A stretch of DNA of 64,000 nt, from NCBI RefSeq assembly GCF_052857255.1, contig NC_135497.1:346059751-346123750 (forward strand), written 5' to 3'. Position 1 is the stretch's first letter; the number at the start of each line of letters is the position of its first letter. This DNA comes from Amblyomma americanum (Eukaryota; Arthropoda; Arachnida; Ixodida; Ixodidae). Made by a program: the position numbers and the translations under genes. Positions 32,280 through 44,672 of the stretch are shown piece after piece. A model generated the notes under the pieces. It had not been told where the DNA came from. It did not search any database and was given only the letters and a program-made list of their open reading frames with translations.

Positions 32280-33985
32280 CAATTATCGCGTCACGGTGAG
32301 CTGTATCATCTGGCGTTCAGGTGCTTAATAATTTTTAAAGAATTTTTACAGCTTCATTGCTCAATGGTCTCTAAAGCGTCCTTCGCACAGCACTGACATC
32401 CGAAACGGACCACGCCATCAGGAGAGCACCTAATGAAATGAAACTCGTGTGAAGTGATACTTGCGTCCTACGTCTCAAGTCCTTGGCTCTATTCCTTGCC
32501 ATTTTTGTATGAAAGAGATTCTTTGTCATCTCTTGTGACTCAAGCAACCACGGCTAGGTTGCAGATAGGCTTTCTCCTTAGGGTTTGAGTAAGGAATGCA
32601 TAAATGTATCACGAGATTGTGCGCGAAAGGTATTTGCGCAGACTGCAGATATATGCGCAATACTTACAGTGAGGGAGCCCTTTTCATATCTGGGCTGCAC
32701 TAGATATTGCTGCATGTCACGCACACACGATTTGTCCCCTGCCACACTCTGTGTGCTCTACATTTCACACACACGCCTCAGGATATCTTGTAGCCTTCTG
32801 CACGAGCTCTTTAGCTTGGTGTGTAGGGAGCAAAGATCGGAGGCACAGGTGGCAGGGCTTTTCAGCTGCATTTTCGAATAAAAAAACACCGTCACAACAG
32901 CAAAAATTGCTATCTGATGTAAATGAAAAAGCATTAGGGCTCACAGATATTGCTTGAAAATAAATTATGACAGGAGAAAGCTTCAGTAAAAGAAGCAAGG
33001 CGTCTAAACCTGTCTGCTTTCATGGTCAATAAAAATTAAAAGTGCATACAAATCTATTAGCTCTACAAAAGGGTTGGCAAATGGAATCTTCGACAAAATT
33101 ATTTCTTTAATTTCTTCAGTAAAATATGTGACTTTTCAGTTATGCAAAACAACAGACTATGCCCCGCAGGCTCACGATAAAGACAATCAACTTCTGCTAC
33201 TCTAAGCTTCTGTCGGCCTGTGTTTCGACGTACGTCGTTGAAAGGTAAACAAGGTCCAGGTGGGCCAAGCCGCATGTGAACACCTGCTTACTGGTGGGCT
33301 TCTTACCAGAATGCCTGTGTAAGCCACAGCGTCTGAGGGCCTTGCTCGGGAACGAGTTTATGACGTCCGATTGTTGTGATGGATACAAAAAAAAAAAGAA
33401 ATCCTGCGCAGCCCAGGGACTTTGGGCGGCTATCGCCTGTCACGTTGGCGTTGTTACGTTACGCACCAACGTGCACAGTAAAGCCCATTTGACCTTCACC
33501 CCCACCAAGCAGTTTCTCAGCTTTCCTCTAAAAGGTTGGCGCTAAGCGTGAGCGTTAGCACGCGCAAACTCAGCACACCGAGAGAGGCAACCGAGTGCGA
33601 TTGATGACGCAAAAATTTTATCGTACTAATTCGGCGAAAATGCACTGTGAATTAAAGTACTCTATTTCTGCACAAGGCTGAGTCTCTTTGAAAGCATAGT
33701 TATTTTTTATTGATCGATTTGCACACACTCACATCCTGACTTATTTTGCTGCCCCTTCTCTCCACCATCGTCAAAGATGACCATCGTCAAAGATGTGAAA
33801 GTAGTGATAACTCTCCCGAAACGGCGTAAATTTCCCAACAAACTAGGAATCGCAATTTGTTATGCGTAGACCTCCATCGATTCGTCACCTCGCCCAATGA
33901 AGCCAGACTTCTCAGCCCCCCCTGGAGTTGAGTTTGGTTGCGAATAGGCTGTGCAGTCCAATAAAAACTACATGCGTGGGTTAAC
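32280..33985. other. Unassigned stretch with one micro-duplication
   Basis: No gene recognised; frames (32585-32881, 33276-33545 plus, 33787-34023 minus) are short. At 33764-33795 the 16-mer ACCATCGTCAAAGATG is exactly duplicated in tandem. Confidence 0.45.
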
Positions 33986-34031
33986 CAACATATTGTACAT
34001 TGATTGTACAACATATTGTACATTGATTGTA
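33986..34031. repeat. Perfect 23-bp tandem duplication
   Basis: The 23-bp unit beginning CAACATATTGTACATTGATT and ending GTA occurs twice without a difference (33986-34008 and 34009-34031). Confidence 0.9.
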
Positions 34032-35050
34032 CATTGCACTTGATTTTTAATTCTGCGGATTGAAAGGGAGATATAATATTGCAACAGATTTAGGTCACAG
34101 GTGACTATAGGGCTCTGATACATTGTAAAAGCAAAGAAAATACAACCGTTCTCCAATTCCTTTTGCCCACGCTTATAATTCAACTCTTATTTCACTCTTA
34201 GGCAATTTAGGCAGTGGGAACAACTGCTAAAGAGAGTACAGCAGCTTGTTCACTCTGTGAAAGTGGCAGTCTGTAGAGTGTGGAACTATCGACAATTAGA
34301 GGATGAAGCTATTACATAGTAACCATGTTACGTGCAGCTTGTGCCTTGCATCCTACGAACAGTCACAGGCATAATATTATGAACCACGCTTCCACGTTCA
34401 AATTTCTCTGTCGGGCTGAATAACAGAAATAGAAATGCTTGCTGCCTTTATGTGCAAGAGAAGAAGTAAATATTATGTGAATATGCACCAAACATCTATT
34501 AGTTTTCGCTGGATCAAGAGTCAGAAGACTTTGACCGTCGAAAGTGGTCCATATTTTTCTGTTCACGACTGTACCTGCGAGTCAGTCAGTGCACGGTGCA
34601 CTGCAATGGCAAATTATGATCGTTCAATTATGCTGTCATTGTAACAGAGTGATAGCGTTGAAATAGCTTGCTTCTGATTAAATAAAACACCACGTTTACG
34701 CTGATCTAGTTATGGTTCCTGTCTTAGGCTCTGTTGGTTTTATCACACAGAGAATTTGCACATCCTTTCTTCCGTCTTTTTGTAAACAAAATGATGCACA
34801 CCGTAGTATCACCGCTCTCATCTATTAAGTAACGAAGTTCAGTTTATTTTTGTACCTTACTTCAAAACACGAAACACGGCGTACCATTACCGAGCGTAAT
34901 ATTCTGACACTGTTCGCCGTGACACAATCATTAAAACATGCTGAAAACTAGTTACTTCTAACGAGCTAACGGCGCCGCAGCCAGTCCACCGATACACCAA
35001 TTCCTCAACGCGCTAACTTCCATTAAATTCGTGTTCTCGCCGAATGACGG
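34032..35050. other. Unassigned AT-rich stretch
   Basis: No gene, RNA or repeat family recognised on either strand. Confidence 0.45.
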
Positions 35051-36200
35051 AGTGTAGGCACGCGCCCTCTATTGCTTAGCGCTTTTACCCTGCACCACCG
35101 AGCGACGGGAAAGGGAACCAGCGCCCACGTAACGAGTTCGGTGAAGTGTGGGGCCAACACATGAAGATAAACGGCAAAACCTCAGGCCTAGATCGCGTGC
35201 GGAAGTTTATAACGCAGCTGGAAACGGCGGCTTTTATGCGACACTGGGCGGTACAAAATATCTACGGCCTTTATTAAAAGTCGATAGAAAACGGCACCAA
35301 CAAGCGGGTCCGCCTCCCTCGGAAGGGGGGCCGCTTCTCTTGATCAATGCAGCAATCATCCTCCGCACGCTCCTACGTGCCCAAGCGCCATTATCGCCTT
35401 CGCTCGCTGCCTAATTGAGCGAAATTTCTCGCTCGAAAAGCTCCCTATAGGCCGACGTGGACGAAGGAGAGAGAGGGAGAGAGAAAACAGAGCATCTGCC
35501 AAGCTCTAGCGTCTACAGTGCGAACGCTTTCGAACTGCGATCAAAAATGCTGCCAAACTAACAAACGAAAGTGAGAAGAGAAAAAAAAATAAAGCGAACG
35601 AAGCACAAACGGAAAGAAAACAATGAATGAAAAGGTGGAAAAAATTGCGCGTAGGATGAAGCGGATAAAGGAAGGCTGGAAGAATCAGGGCACTCAAACA
35701 AGCTCGATTGGAGCCACTTTTTTCCGCCGGAAAACCAGCCTCGACTGCGCCGCGCCGCGTCGAAATCGTTTAGAGTCAGCGACGAAATCAAGGCGAAGCC
35801 GTAGGGAAACGGCATCGGGCAGCAAAAAGTTTTGGCACCCGTCCGCAGTAGACCATGCGAATGGGAAGCGACGTTGCGCGGGAGACAAATGAGCCGCAGT
35901 CGTTAGCGATGGAACCCGGCATCGTCTAAATAGGGATGCGCGCGCTGGCTCGATCGCCTAGCCGCCTCGAAGTGACAAATGAGTCGCGGATTCGAAGCGC
36001 GGTGACTTGTACAAGTGATCGGGCTCGAGCCGAAGAGAATGCCGATGCGTATGAGACCGGGAACATAGAGCGACGAATTAGTATGCGGCTAAAAGTGGGC
36101 GCAGCGTCGGTGGATCCATTGGGGCCGGGCAACGAAGATTATCGACCATATTCCTCGGCAGTTTGCTGGAGTATAAGGCGAGGCCACGTAATGTAAGCTT
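35051..36200. other. Moderately GC-rich stretch with basic open frames
   Basis: Open frames 35148-35414, 35623-35892 and 35936-36196 plus, and several minus-strand shadows, encode Arg/Lys/Ser-rich peptides with no recognised domain. The composition shift could mark a promoter-proximal region, but I find no coherent exon with donor and acceptor. Confidence 0.25.
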
Positions 36201-37296
36201 CAGCCCTGTTTTTGTAAAGATTGCTCCCTCGGTACATGATTTGACTACGTTCCGATTGGTCAGCCCAGTCTTTGATACCGGATCCATCGAATGACACTGC
36301 TGGTTTACTTCTCAGCTATGACGTCAGAGGCGGCAACCACTCATGGTGGAAGGGTAACAGAACTAATCGTGGACGAATAGTCGCAGGATACGACCCCTAG
36401 TTCTTGATGTTCCTGGTGCCCCGCGAGTAGGGGCCAGAGGGTTATTTAGAATATGCTGTTCTTTGCGCACTGCAAGAAGTCACGCACAGATCCTTGATGT
36501 TTGTCAACTGAAGAGCACTTTTTTGTTCATGTTGATGAGGAGCACTGAATTCCCATTCGACTTATCTCTGCCACACGGAGTGTATAGGCATGCGCGGTGC
36601 AAAAACAATTCATGATCGCTGATTTTACCGCCTGGTTGTTAGAAAGGGTGCTTTGAACATTTCTACTCGTCACCATACAATTTATGCGCTTCTCTTTGTC
36701 ACCGGTGCGAATTATTGCCTTGTTCGAAAAATGCAGAAATATACAGGGCGGTGTTCCAAGTCTAAGCAGCTTTACTTAAGGGAAAAATGACGACGACGAC
36801 CAGGCGAATGCAGACTTAAAAAAATGCATGCCTCGCTCAGGGAACCCATCATTCGGGGAAATCGGTCTCGGTTGTTCGTCGAGTCAGCCAAATCATTGAC
36901 CTTTAATTGCTGATCTTATCATATACGTTGTCATTGCAATCATGAAGGCTGCTTTGATTACAGGCTAGTCTACTTTACAGGACTTGCCTGATATTTTAAT
37001 CGAGCCATTATCTGCTTTCTTTAAGAATACCCCTTTTACAAGAATGCGTCAGCGACTGAATAACTCAGGTGGACACTTGTTCACGACTGCCTATCTGCTC
37101 TGCGGCGATGCAAGCTGCTAGTGCGGTCTTGCGCCCAAACTCCACTGTCACTGCTTCCAGAGACAGCGCGCGTTTCTGATATTTCTTGGCTCTGTGATGA
37201 TCGCGACGTGATCGTGTCGTGGTAACACTGTCTTACAAATAAAATTGGCCGACAACACGTACGCGATCTCACATGCCAATCAAATATCATCATCGG
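36201..37296. other. Unassigned stretch
   Basis: No gene recognised. Mixed composition, short frames only. Confidence 0.4.
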
Positions 37297-37533
37297 CGGC
37301 TGCGTTTTTATGGAGGAAAAACGCTAAGGCACCCGTGTGCTGTGCGATGTCAGCGCACGTTAAAGATCTCCAGGTGGTCGAAATTATTCCGGAGCCCTCC
37401 ACTATGGCACCTCTCTTCGTTTCTTCTTTCACTCCCTCCTTTATCCTTTCTCTTACGGCGCGGTTCAGGTGTCCAACGATATATGAGACAGATACTACGC
37501 CATTTCCTTTCCCCAAAACCAATTTAAAAAAAA
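37297..37533 (+). mobile_element. SINE tail variant, head missing
   Basis: It begins within the SINE body (GGCTGCGTTTTTATGGAGG, GTGTGCTGTGCGATGTCAGC, GCACGTTAAAG, CCAGGTGGTCGAAATTATTC). Instead of the TTAAACCC tail it then continues GGAGCCCTCCACTATGGCAC, a TTCTTTCACTCCCTCCTTTA block, GGCGCGGTTCAGGTGTCCAA and CATTTCCTTTCCCC. The same alternative tail is seen at 6895-6975 (minus) and 44594-44672, so it defines a tail-variant subfamily. The tRNA-derived head is absent. Confidence 0.7.
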
Positions 37534-38031
37534 AGTTCTGCCCACGGTAGAAGTCACCCCAAAACTCCAACGCCTGGCTCACGCACTCACAGCTGGCCGA
37601 AGCACAGTGGGACTACGCATTCCTGAACGGGCGCCGTAACAAGCTCGTCAGACCGTGACTCATTTAAGGCGCTATCTGTGTGCTCAGTTCCGGAGTCAGG
37701 TGAGAAAAAGCAGAGAAGCGATCGATGATTATATCGAGATATTGGAATTTTGACACGCTCTGTAAAATGGATTAGTCTGCAATCTAAAGAGCCTTTAAGA
37801 TTGATATTTGAACACGAAAGTTAAGGTTAGTTCTTAGAAAATGTAAAAATTTAAAAGCTGATCGGATAACCGTCACTGGCATCGCGTGACGACCGACTCA
37901 CACGTCAAACAGTTTCATCATTTTTTAGTAAATATATATTGATGAGTGAAGTCAGCGTGTGAGACCTAAAGGGGCTGCAACAGTTTGGGAGACAAGTACA
38001 TGAAGTAACGCACACGCAGCCGTTGGCGGTG
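37534..38031. other. Unassigned stretch
   Basis: No gene or repeat recognised. It ends at the candidate first exon. Confidence 0.35.
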
Positions 38032-38125
38032 ATGGCGTTCGTGCCGTGTCGCTTGCTTTCGGCAGTTTCAAAAGCGTCCGTTCAGTCGCGATGCTCACTG
38101 CAAAGGAATTATCCCTGAAGCCAAG
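38032..38125 (+). CDS. Candidate first exon, tentative
   Basis: The exon would end at CCAAG followed by GTAAGC, a consensus splice donor at 38126. Two ATGs precede it. The first (38032) opens 28 codons, MAFVPCRLLSAVSKASVQSR and on to NYP, then a TGA just before the donor. Its Arg/Ser/Leu composition resembles a mitochondrial presequence. The second (38091) stays open across the donor and gives MLTAKELSLKP plus a split codon. Either the second is the real start with an overlapping upstream ORF, or the first is a decayed exon. No downstream exon was identified, so this rests on the donor and the two frames only. Confidence 0.25.
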
Positions 38126-38480
38126 GTAAGCACGAAATATTTATGTTTTTGTGTTAACAGCTCAATTTCATTTTTGTGCACATTTATCTGCAGATATCTC
38201 TCATGCGCAGATAATCATATAATCCCGAAGCCCCTAATTTGGTGATTCAGCATTGACAGTGTCTGACCAGGCGTCGTTTCTATCGATACTGAGCCGTTGT
38301 TTCTAGGCGCCACATTATTGTTAAATATGAATGCGAAAGAATTAAGAAGCTTCGGTAAAGTGCAGGTTTTCAGGCTTTGTGCAGGCACCAAATAAGTATC
38401 GTGGTCCCCACTATGTCGAAAACTAGCCACAGACGCATTCGCTTCTACCGCTACTTCAACGAGGAAGGAGAGACTGAACC
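38126..38480. other. Possible intron start or intergenic
   Basis: AT-richer DNA after the candidate donor. No acceptor paired with a recognisable exon was found. Confidence 0.25.
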
Positions 38481-39437
38481 TAAGTGGGCCGAGAGAAGTC
38501 CCATTCCGAGCGACTGACACGTAACGGGGAGTTGCGAGGCAAAAGAAAATGCTTGGGGCTTTCGAGAGGCACAGGCTCGTCCGGAAACTTTGCAGAGGCG
38601 GCCAAGCGACTCTGCCACACTGATGAGAAGGATCGGTGAGAAGAGTCGGCGCAGCCGGCAGAAGCAGCCGGGCGCGGAAAATAGGCTGGCCCATTTGAGC
38701 CAGCTGAGGGCTGCGGACGTGATGTCATTCCGTCTTGCGAAGCGCAAAAACGAGCTGCTCCCTGAAGAAGGGACAGAGGGCACCTGCAGAACAATGAGGA
38801 GGAGATAACCTCGCTTAGGTTAAGGTGGGTTTCTAAGGCAAGGGGGTTAGTTGGACGAGGAAGACGGGGAAGCCGTAGGAGGATTCAAATCCCGGAGGAC
38901 CGCCGTTTCCGCGCGACAGCCGAATATGACAGCGACGAAATGGCGGCCACGTGGGGGAATAAAAACGAAATAGGAGGAAGGCTAAATCTGGGATGTCTGG
39001 GAGCCCCCGACTAAAAGCAAAGAAAGATGTGAAGGTCGTAGCGAGGTAAAGGCGACCACTCCCTTTCAATCTGCGAGGCGCTACATGCCAGCGCTCGAGT
39101 CACGCCATCGCTCTCTAGGCGCAGAAAATGAAGAGGAAAATAAAGCAGCCCGGCACGGACTTGCACGCTGCCGCGTCGCGTAAGCAGGGAGACGAAACGA
39201 AGGAGAGGCAAAGTGGAAGCCCTAAAGAAGACGAAAGGACCCAGAGTTCACGTACCGCGTCCACTGGTCGGGCAGCGAGGGAGCAGCCTGCCCGAGAGCC
39301 ACTTCTTCGGTCCCTACCCGCCAACGTCGTAAAGCGACGCCGCCTTCTCCAGCGCCCTTCTCCCGCCGCCAGATTGGCTGCGCGAGGCCCGTACCCTCCT
39401 GGTGAGGAGACCGGCGCGTAACAGCTAGCTCTGCGCA

Positions 39438-39477
<40 letters not shown>

Positions 39478-39780
39478 GGCGCAATGGGGAAGTGAAAGCA
39501 CGAATAAGCGACATTTCATCGTATGCCCCCCCCAGGACGCAATCTAAACAATCAGCCAACGTCTGCCTGACCGTCCGCCCGCACAGACCGGCCGCTTCTG
39601 CCCGCCGACTCGCTTTCCTTGCTCGCCGGCCGGAGGGCCCTATACGTGCGGGGAACTCCCGAATACGCGGCCATATGAGGCCCGTGACACACGGGAAAGA
39701 AGCCCAAACAAAGAGCGTAGATGGCGGGATTACTGCGGGCGGATGGAGGGCTCTCGCCATAGCGTATGGCTGAGTACAGA
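38481..39780. other. GC- and CpG-rich stretch
   Basis: G+C and CpG density are high, and several unrelated frames overlap (38480-38794 minus, 39128-39421 plus, 39492-39773 plus, 39425-39760 minus). None has a recognised domain, and those crossing the G run at 39440 read it as polyproline. It could be a promoter island near the candidate exon at 38032, but orientation and content cannot be settled by eye. Confidence 0.3.
39440..39474. repeat. 35-nt poly-G run
   Basis: Thirty-five consecutive G residues on the plus strand, the longest homopolymer in the window. Confidence 0.9.
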
Positions 39781-41423
39781 TTAAAAAGCTGTTGCAGCCA
39801 ATAGGGGAAGCAATTTTCTGCCCCGTGGATCAGGACGCACCCTTTCTCTGTGTCTTATCTCCTATTTTTTTCTCGATGCGTGTCACCGTTTTTGTGAAAG
39901 TATTTGGATCGGGGAAATGGACCTCGTCTAGCCCTGAGAGCGAATTTACCTTCTAAAATTTTGTCGCAGCTCGGAGTGTCATCAGCATTCCAGAAGAAAG
40001 GAACTATCCTCCCTTTCCTCATTTTTTTTGTTGAATGGCTTTTACAAAATATAGATAGGGGTCGCAAAGGGCTATTGCGAGCAACTGTTCTCGTCGGCCA
40101 TAGAAACAATCTAAATATATTGGAGGAAATAGACAATTCTGAGACTGTGTCTTGCAGTTCTGTTAGAGGCCTCCTAATGCAACAGCCCTTTCAACGTAAC
40201 ATCACATCCTGCTAGATTCGTTTATCTTTTCTGCCAAAAAAATGCAGCCAAGTGATGGGGACTATAGCAACCGAAGGTGCGTGTTAGCTCCTGGACATTG
40301 CCTTTCATACTCATGTTTCGTCCCTGTTGGAAAAGGCCGTCGTATTAGAAGCTATTGTCACGGCCTCTTATCTCATTATTTGCCCAACGTGAAGCTAGGC
40401 ACTGGTCAGCTATGCATGCGTGTAGCGATTCGGGGCACTGGGCTCGAAAATCAGATTTTATGGAATGTCGTGAACTAAGAAGACGGAAAACAATCTTCGC
40501 TTAAGTCACTATAAATTTAGATCCTGAGTGTTTCAGTTTCTTATTGCTCCCAAAGAAATTGTCACCCTCTTATTCCTTACCGAAAACCCACAATGCAAAA
40601 GAGAAAGAAACGCGTTTATCGCCTACGTGGTTGAATTTGCAACTTCAAACGTGACGTCATTAATTAGTGCGTCATGACGAGGTTTTCCGTGTTCGTAGAC
40701 ACCAGTGGGGTTTCTGTTTGACGCTTTCCGTGCTTTTCTGCGCATTGAGCTCTATTAGCCGTGTACAACGCGGCTCTGACATTACTGCGAAAGGAAGTCT
40801 CTCAGTGCCAAGAAACATTTGTTTTATCGCGTTCTGAGGGTACACATTTCTTTAAACACTGTAATTGCTCGTCTAATTAAGTTTCTCGTCCTAGAATCGT
40901 GATTCTCGCAGTGCGAAAGAATGTATGATGAGTCCTCACGTCTATCTACTAGGCGTTTACAGTATTTTCTCGCTTAGCCGAGCTTTTTAGATGAAAGTTG
41001 AGTGTTTGGTTGTACTGCCAAGTAATTTATCTAGCCGTACTCAAATAATGTTTGGTCTATAGTCCCATTAAAATAACCTGAGTGAACAAAACTCCACCAC
41101 TGAATTTGATGGCACCAAGTCCTGCACCCTAACCGCCATCTTACTCTTACCTATAGGGATCGGTATGCGGTAGCCTCGATAGTTTCTGCCATGCAGGTGG
41201 TATTGTCCACACTGCAAGATGACTGGAACTAGCTCACTACACTTTAGGCATTAACTAAGGCGCCTAACTCGTGCAGTAACCGTTTAGACGTCTCCTGCGC
41301 ATGATGAATGCCCTTGATATCGCGCTCTTTTAGGTGCACTGCCACAAGCCGAACATCATGTGAGTTGTTCGTATACTTCAAACTTTTGGCTTCTGGTGCC
41401 ACTGTATGAGAGAACATGTTTGC

Positions 41424-41424
<1 letters not shown>
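39781..41424. other. Unassigned stretch
   Basis: No gene or repeat family recognised. Open frames such as 39904-40215 plus lack features of known proteins. Confidence 0.4.

Positions 41425-41454
<30 letters not shown>
41425..41454. repeat. (GT)n followed by poly-G
   Basis: Eight GT units run directly into fifteen G residues. Confidence 0.9.
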
Positions 41455-43654
41455 CGTGGTCCTTTTGTGCATTCAGCCGTAGAGCAAAGATGTTAACGAA
41501 GTGAACACTTAGAAACGTTAGCCGCGATAAAGAAATATCAATATAAAACATCGCCAAAGCAGCACATGACAACAGAACTGCATCAAACGCGCAAGAAGTA
41601 ACATGGTTCGATGAATACTTTTTCCACGCTATTGTTTTCTTTATAGAGCCGTTTGCATAGAGCATATAAAACTTAAGCATTTATAATGCTTTAAGAGGAC
41701 AGCAATGAGAAAGCCAGATTTTTTTTGCCTTTTCACGTTGTCTATATTTGCGTGGCAAAACTTCCGTTCGTACGCGGCATAATAGTAATCTTGGTTTTCT
41801 CCACCAATAACCACAAGGCGACACCCCATTGACTGGGAGTGCGGAAGTGCAGTGCGCACCTTCCGCTTAGAAGCGTGCCCCATTTGTGATCAAGATAGCT
41901 TGGGAAAATTTGGAATGAGTCAAAAATTGTTTGAAATTAAATTCACTCCTGAAGAATTACGCTCGCCACAAAATTTATTGTTATGCTAGAAATTTTAGCG
42001 GAGCTAGCGATCATGAAGATCATCGTGATTGCTTAGGAGAACTAGAATGCTGAAAGTTATATAATCCTGGGATTGCAACGCATGCCCGCTTGATAGCGGT
42101 GACTCAGATAAAAACATGATGCCGTGTTTATCAGTGGCTGCACCACTTCTGTGTGGCTCTCTTCGTATCGTTTGCTGAGCTCTAGATGTTCGCATATGAA
42201 ATGGAAGCTTATAAGGGCTATGGGCTGTCTCGTTAAAGGCGCTTGCGCTCACCTGGTTAACGAAAGCAGAGAGGGCAGCTTGGGGTCGAAGTGATGACTT
42301 TGGAATATCCACCCACGAGCACTTCGCTGGCAATAGACACCTTCACGCGACTTCTTTAGCATTTGTCGGCGTGCATCGACGTAAGTCTGTAAGGTGTTTC
42401 GGAACATCGTGTATCATTTTTTTTTTGTTGGCTAGTCTACCCGAAACTTGCACTCGGTGCCCTATAAATCGCACGAGTAAGCCACGGAACCTAGACCAGC
42501 GAGAAATTAGCTTCCTGACTCCGAGAAAAGGATCTCGTGATGAAACGGCAGCGAAATAATCATTTTCACGCTGTATTTTCTCACAGACATCTTCTGAAAT
42601 ACGCGCAAGCTAGCTTAAGCTGATAGTAAGTTTAGAAGACAGTTAATTTATGCCACTGGCCTAATGACATATTTGGTGACTTCACACTAATAACGAGCCC
42701 GAAAACCAGGGCAGCAGTGCGGTTCTTTCAAGCCCGTCAACTTTCTGGGAGTGCTTGTAGTGCGTCTGCGCAGAACCTACGTGGTAACACGGAATATCTT
42801 GTGCTTCTGCTTACTCTTAATGCCGTTAATTACAGTTGCGCAAAATTATAGCTAACGCATTTTTAGTTTGGTTTATTCGTAATTCATTAGTGCATTTAAC
42901 TGACACACATAAATAAGAATACATCTGAACATGGAAACTGCGCTGCAGGCTCTTCCGTTATTTCTAGTGGGATTAATTATATTACAAGAACCCGACTGCA
43001 AGCGATGAGGCATTATCTAGGAATAATAAATAAATGGTGCAAGCACAAGAACAGGATTGCACTTATACAATGAAATTAATGGTGACATGCAACATATATG
43101 CACTCTAGTGCAGGAAATATTCAATGGTGTCTGAATTGCGCGACGGTTTATAGCACACGTCTCAGCCGGTCAAAGCAGCACAATACCGCAAAAGGCTTTC
43201 TGGACTGTTCGTTAATATCAAATGAATTGCGTGGAGTCAGGTTTCATATCGGAGCATCTTTACCGCCTCCAGCCGTTGCGTAGAGGCGTTACTGTGCAAA
43301 AAAAAGAGCCCTTAATTTCACGTGTGGGTCGTTGAGCTAGGCATAATTTGTTGCCAGCACAGAATGCGATGTCGCACCAGAATTTTTCCCGAGTAAGCAG
43401 ATAGTATTTTATTACGGATGCAGGAAAAAAGTGTGGCTTATCCTGTTTCTTTCTGCCGGCATAATTAAAATTACACGTCAAATCCCCAGCTAGTCGTGCC
43501 GGAAACTTGCTGAGCAAGTGTTGCCATAGCGATGATTTCTGTCTTCTTTTTCTTCATCACCTCATAAAATGAAACAGTGCAACTGATGTCGCCGTCGCCT
43601 GCTTCGTTAGGGGGCACAGCTAGAAGCGCTGGATGGAGGAGCCAGGGAAGCAAA
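41455..43654. other. Unassigned stretch
   Basis: No gene recognised on either strand over 2.2 kb. Frames are short (for example 42004-42333 minus, 43260-43517 minus) and mutually overlapping. Mostly AT-rich. Confidence 0.4.
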
Positions 43655-44012
43655 AATAAATAAATAAATAAACCTGACATAAACGAATCAATAAATCAAG
43701 CAAGCAAGCTTGCAAGCAACCTAACAAGCAACCTAGCAAGCCAGCTGGCTAGCGTTAGCAAGCAAGCAAACAAGCTAGATACCAAGGAAACTAACAAGCA
43801 AGCAAGCTAGCTAGCAAACTGTCTAGCTAACAAGCAAGCAAGCTAGCAAGCAAACAAGCAAGCAGGCAACCAAGCTAGCAAGCTGGCTAGCTAACAAACA
43901 AACAAGCTAGCAAGCAGGCTAACAAGCAAGCAGTCTAACAAGCTAGCAAGCAAGCAAGCAAGCAGGCAAGCAGGCAAGCAGGCAGGCAAGCCGGTATGCA
44001 AGCAGGCACCGG
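43655..44012. repeat. Degenerate CAAG/CTAG-type tetranucleotide array
   Basis: A short AATA run (43657-43672) is followed by about 330 bp dominated by AAGC/CAAG units with frequent variants (AACAAGC, CTAGCAAG, GGCAAGCAGG). It is an old tetranucleotide array that has diverged, in contrast to the pure array at 47055. Confidence 0.85.
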
Positions 44013-44069
44013 CCTTGCTGCAAAAGCCAACCGCTTGCAATACCTTGCTCAGTCCCCCTTTTTGCTACC

Positions 44070-44491
44070 TTAAAGGGAAACTGAGGAGAAATTGAATTTG
44101 GCTTGTAAAGGCCTAAAAATGAAGTTAAGGCGCCGCCATTGCCGGCCGATTTCGATAGTTAACTGCGTGCGTCGACAAAGGTTTTTGAACGCTGATCGCA
44201 GAGACTAGGCTGCGCTACCATTTACTATACAACGGCGATTACGTAATCCTTTCCGGCGTAGACGTACCAAATTTCAATCATGTGGAGGGAATATTTTAAA
44301 GCGAAAACTTCACTACTCACTTCCGTAGCTTGTTCGGCGTGTGTTTCATATGGCTTTGAACCGAGGAGCGGATGTGGTGGCAGTATTCCCGAATACATTC
44401 ACCAAAATTTTGAGCAACCGTTCGTCGTACAGCATTCTGGGAGGTGTAATAGCATTTCTCTTTGCATATAACTTACATGGCTAGCTTGCGA
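44070..44491. repeat. TTAA-starting dispersed repeat, left end
   Basis: TTAAAGGGAAACTGAGGAGA then AATTGAATTTGG looks like the terminus of a TTAA-targeting non-autonomous element, comparable in style to TTAAAGGGGCC at 7810. The right terminus was not identified, so the extent is open; the rest of the stretch has no gene. Confidence 0.3.
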
Positions 44492-44593
44492 CACGGGTTC
44501 GGGCCAGTGACATATGCACCTTCAATTGCATGCTTTCTGAGACTTGAGACGGGGGTTCGGACCGCTGAGTTATGCACCTTCAGTTGTATGCTT
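44492..44593 (+). repeat. Imperfect tandem duplication, about 55 bp
   Basis: ACACGGGTTCGGGCCAGTGA then CATATGCACCTTCAATTGCA is followed by GACGGGGGTTCGGACCGCTG then AGTTATGCACCTTCAGTTG. The two units share order and spacing with scattered differences. Confidence 0.65.
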
Positions 44594-44672
44594 TAAGGCG
44601 CGGTTGATGTGTCCACCGATATGTCGAGATCTGGGAGCTACTGCGTCCTTTCCTTTACTCAAAAACCTTTCG
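44594..44672 (+). mobile_element. SINE tail-variant fragment
   Basis: AAGGCGCGGTTGATGTGTCC, ACCGATATG, then CTACTGCGTCCTTTCCTTTA matches the last third of the tail variant at 37297-37533. Nothing of the head or body is present. Confidence 0.55.

Noticed and set aside
38215..38694. 159-codon minus frame
   Set aside because: Low-complexity Leu/Ser/Arg content in a region rising in GC, opposed by plus-strand frames. No motif recognised.
43655..44012. CRISPR-like or clustered spaced repeat
   Set aside because: The spacing is irregular, units are 4-7 bp and no constant-length spacers exist. It is a degenerate tetranucleotide array in a eukaryotic context.
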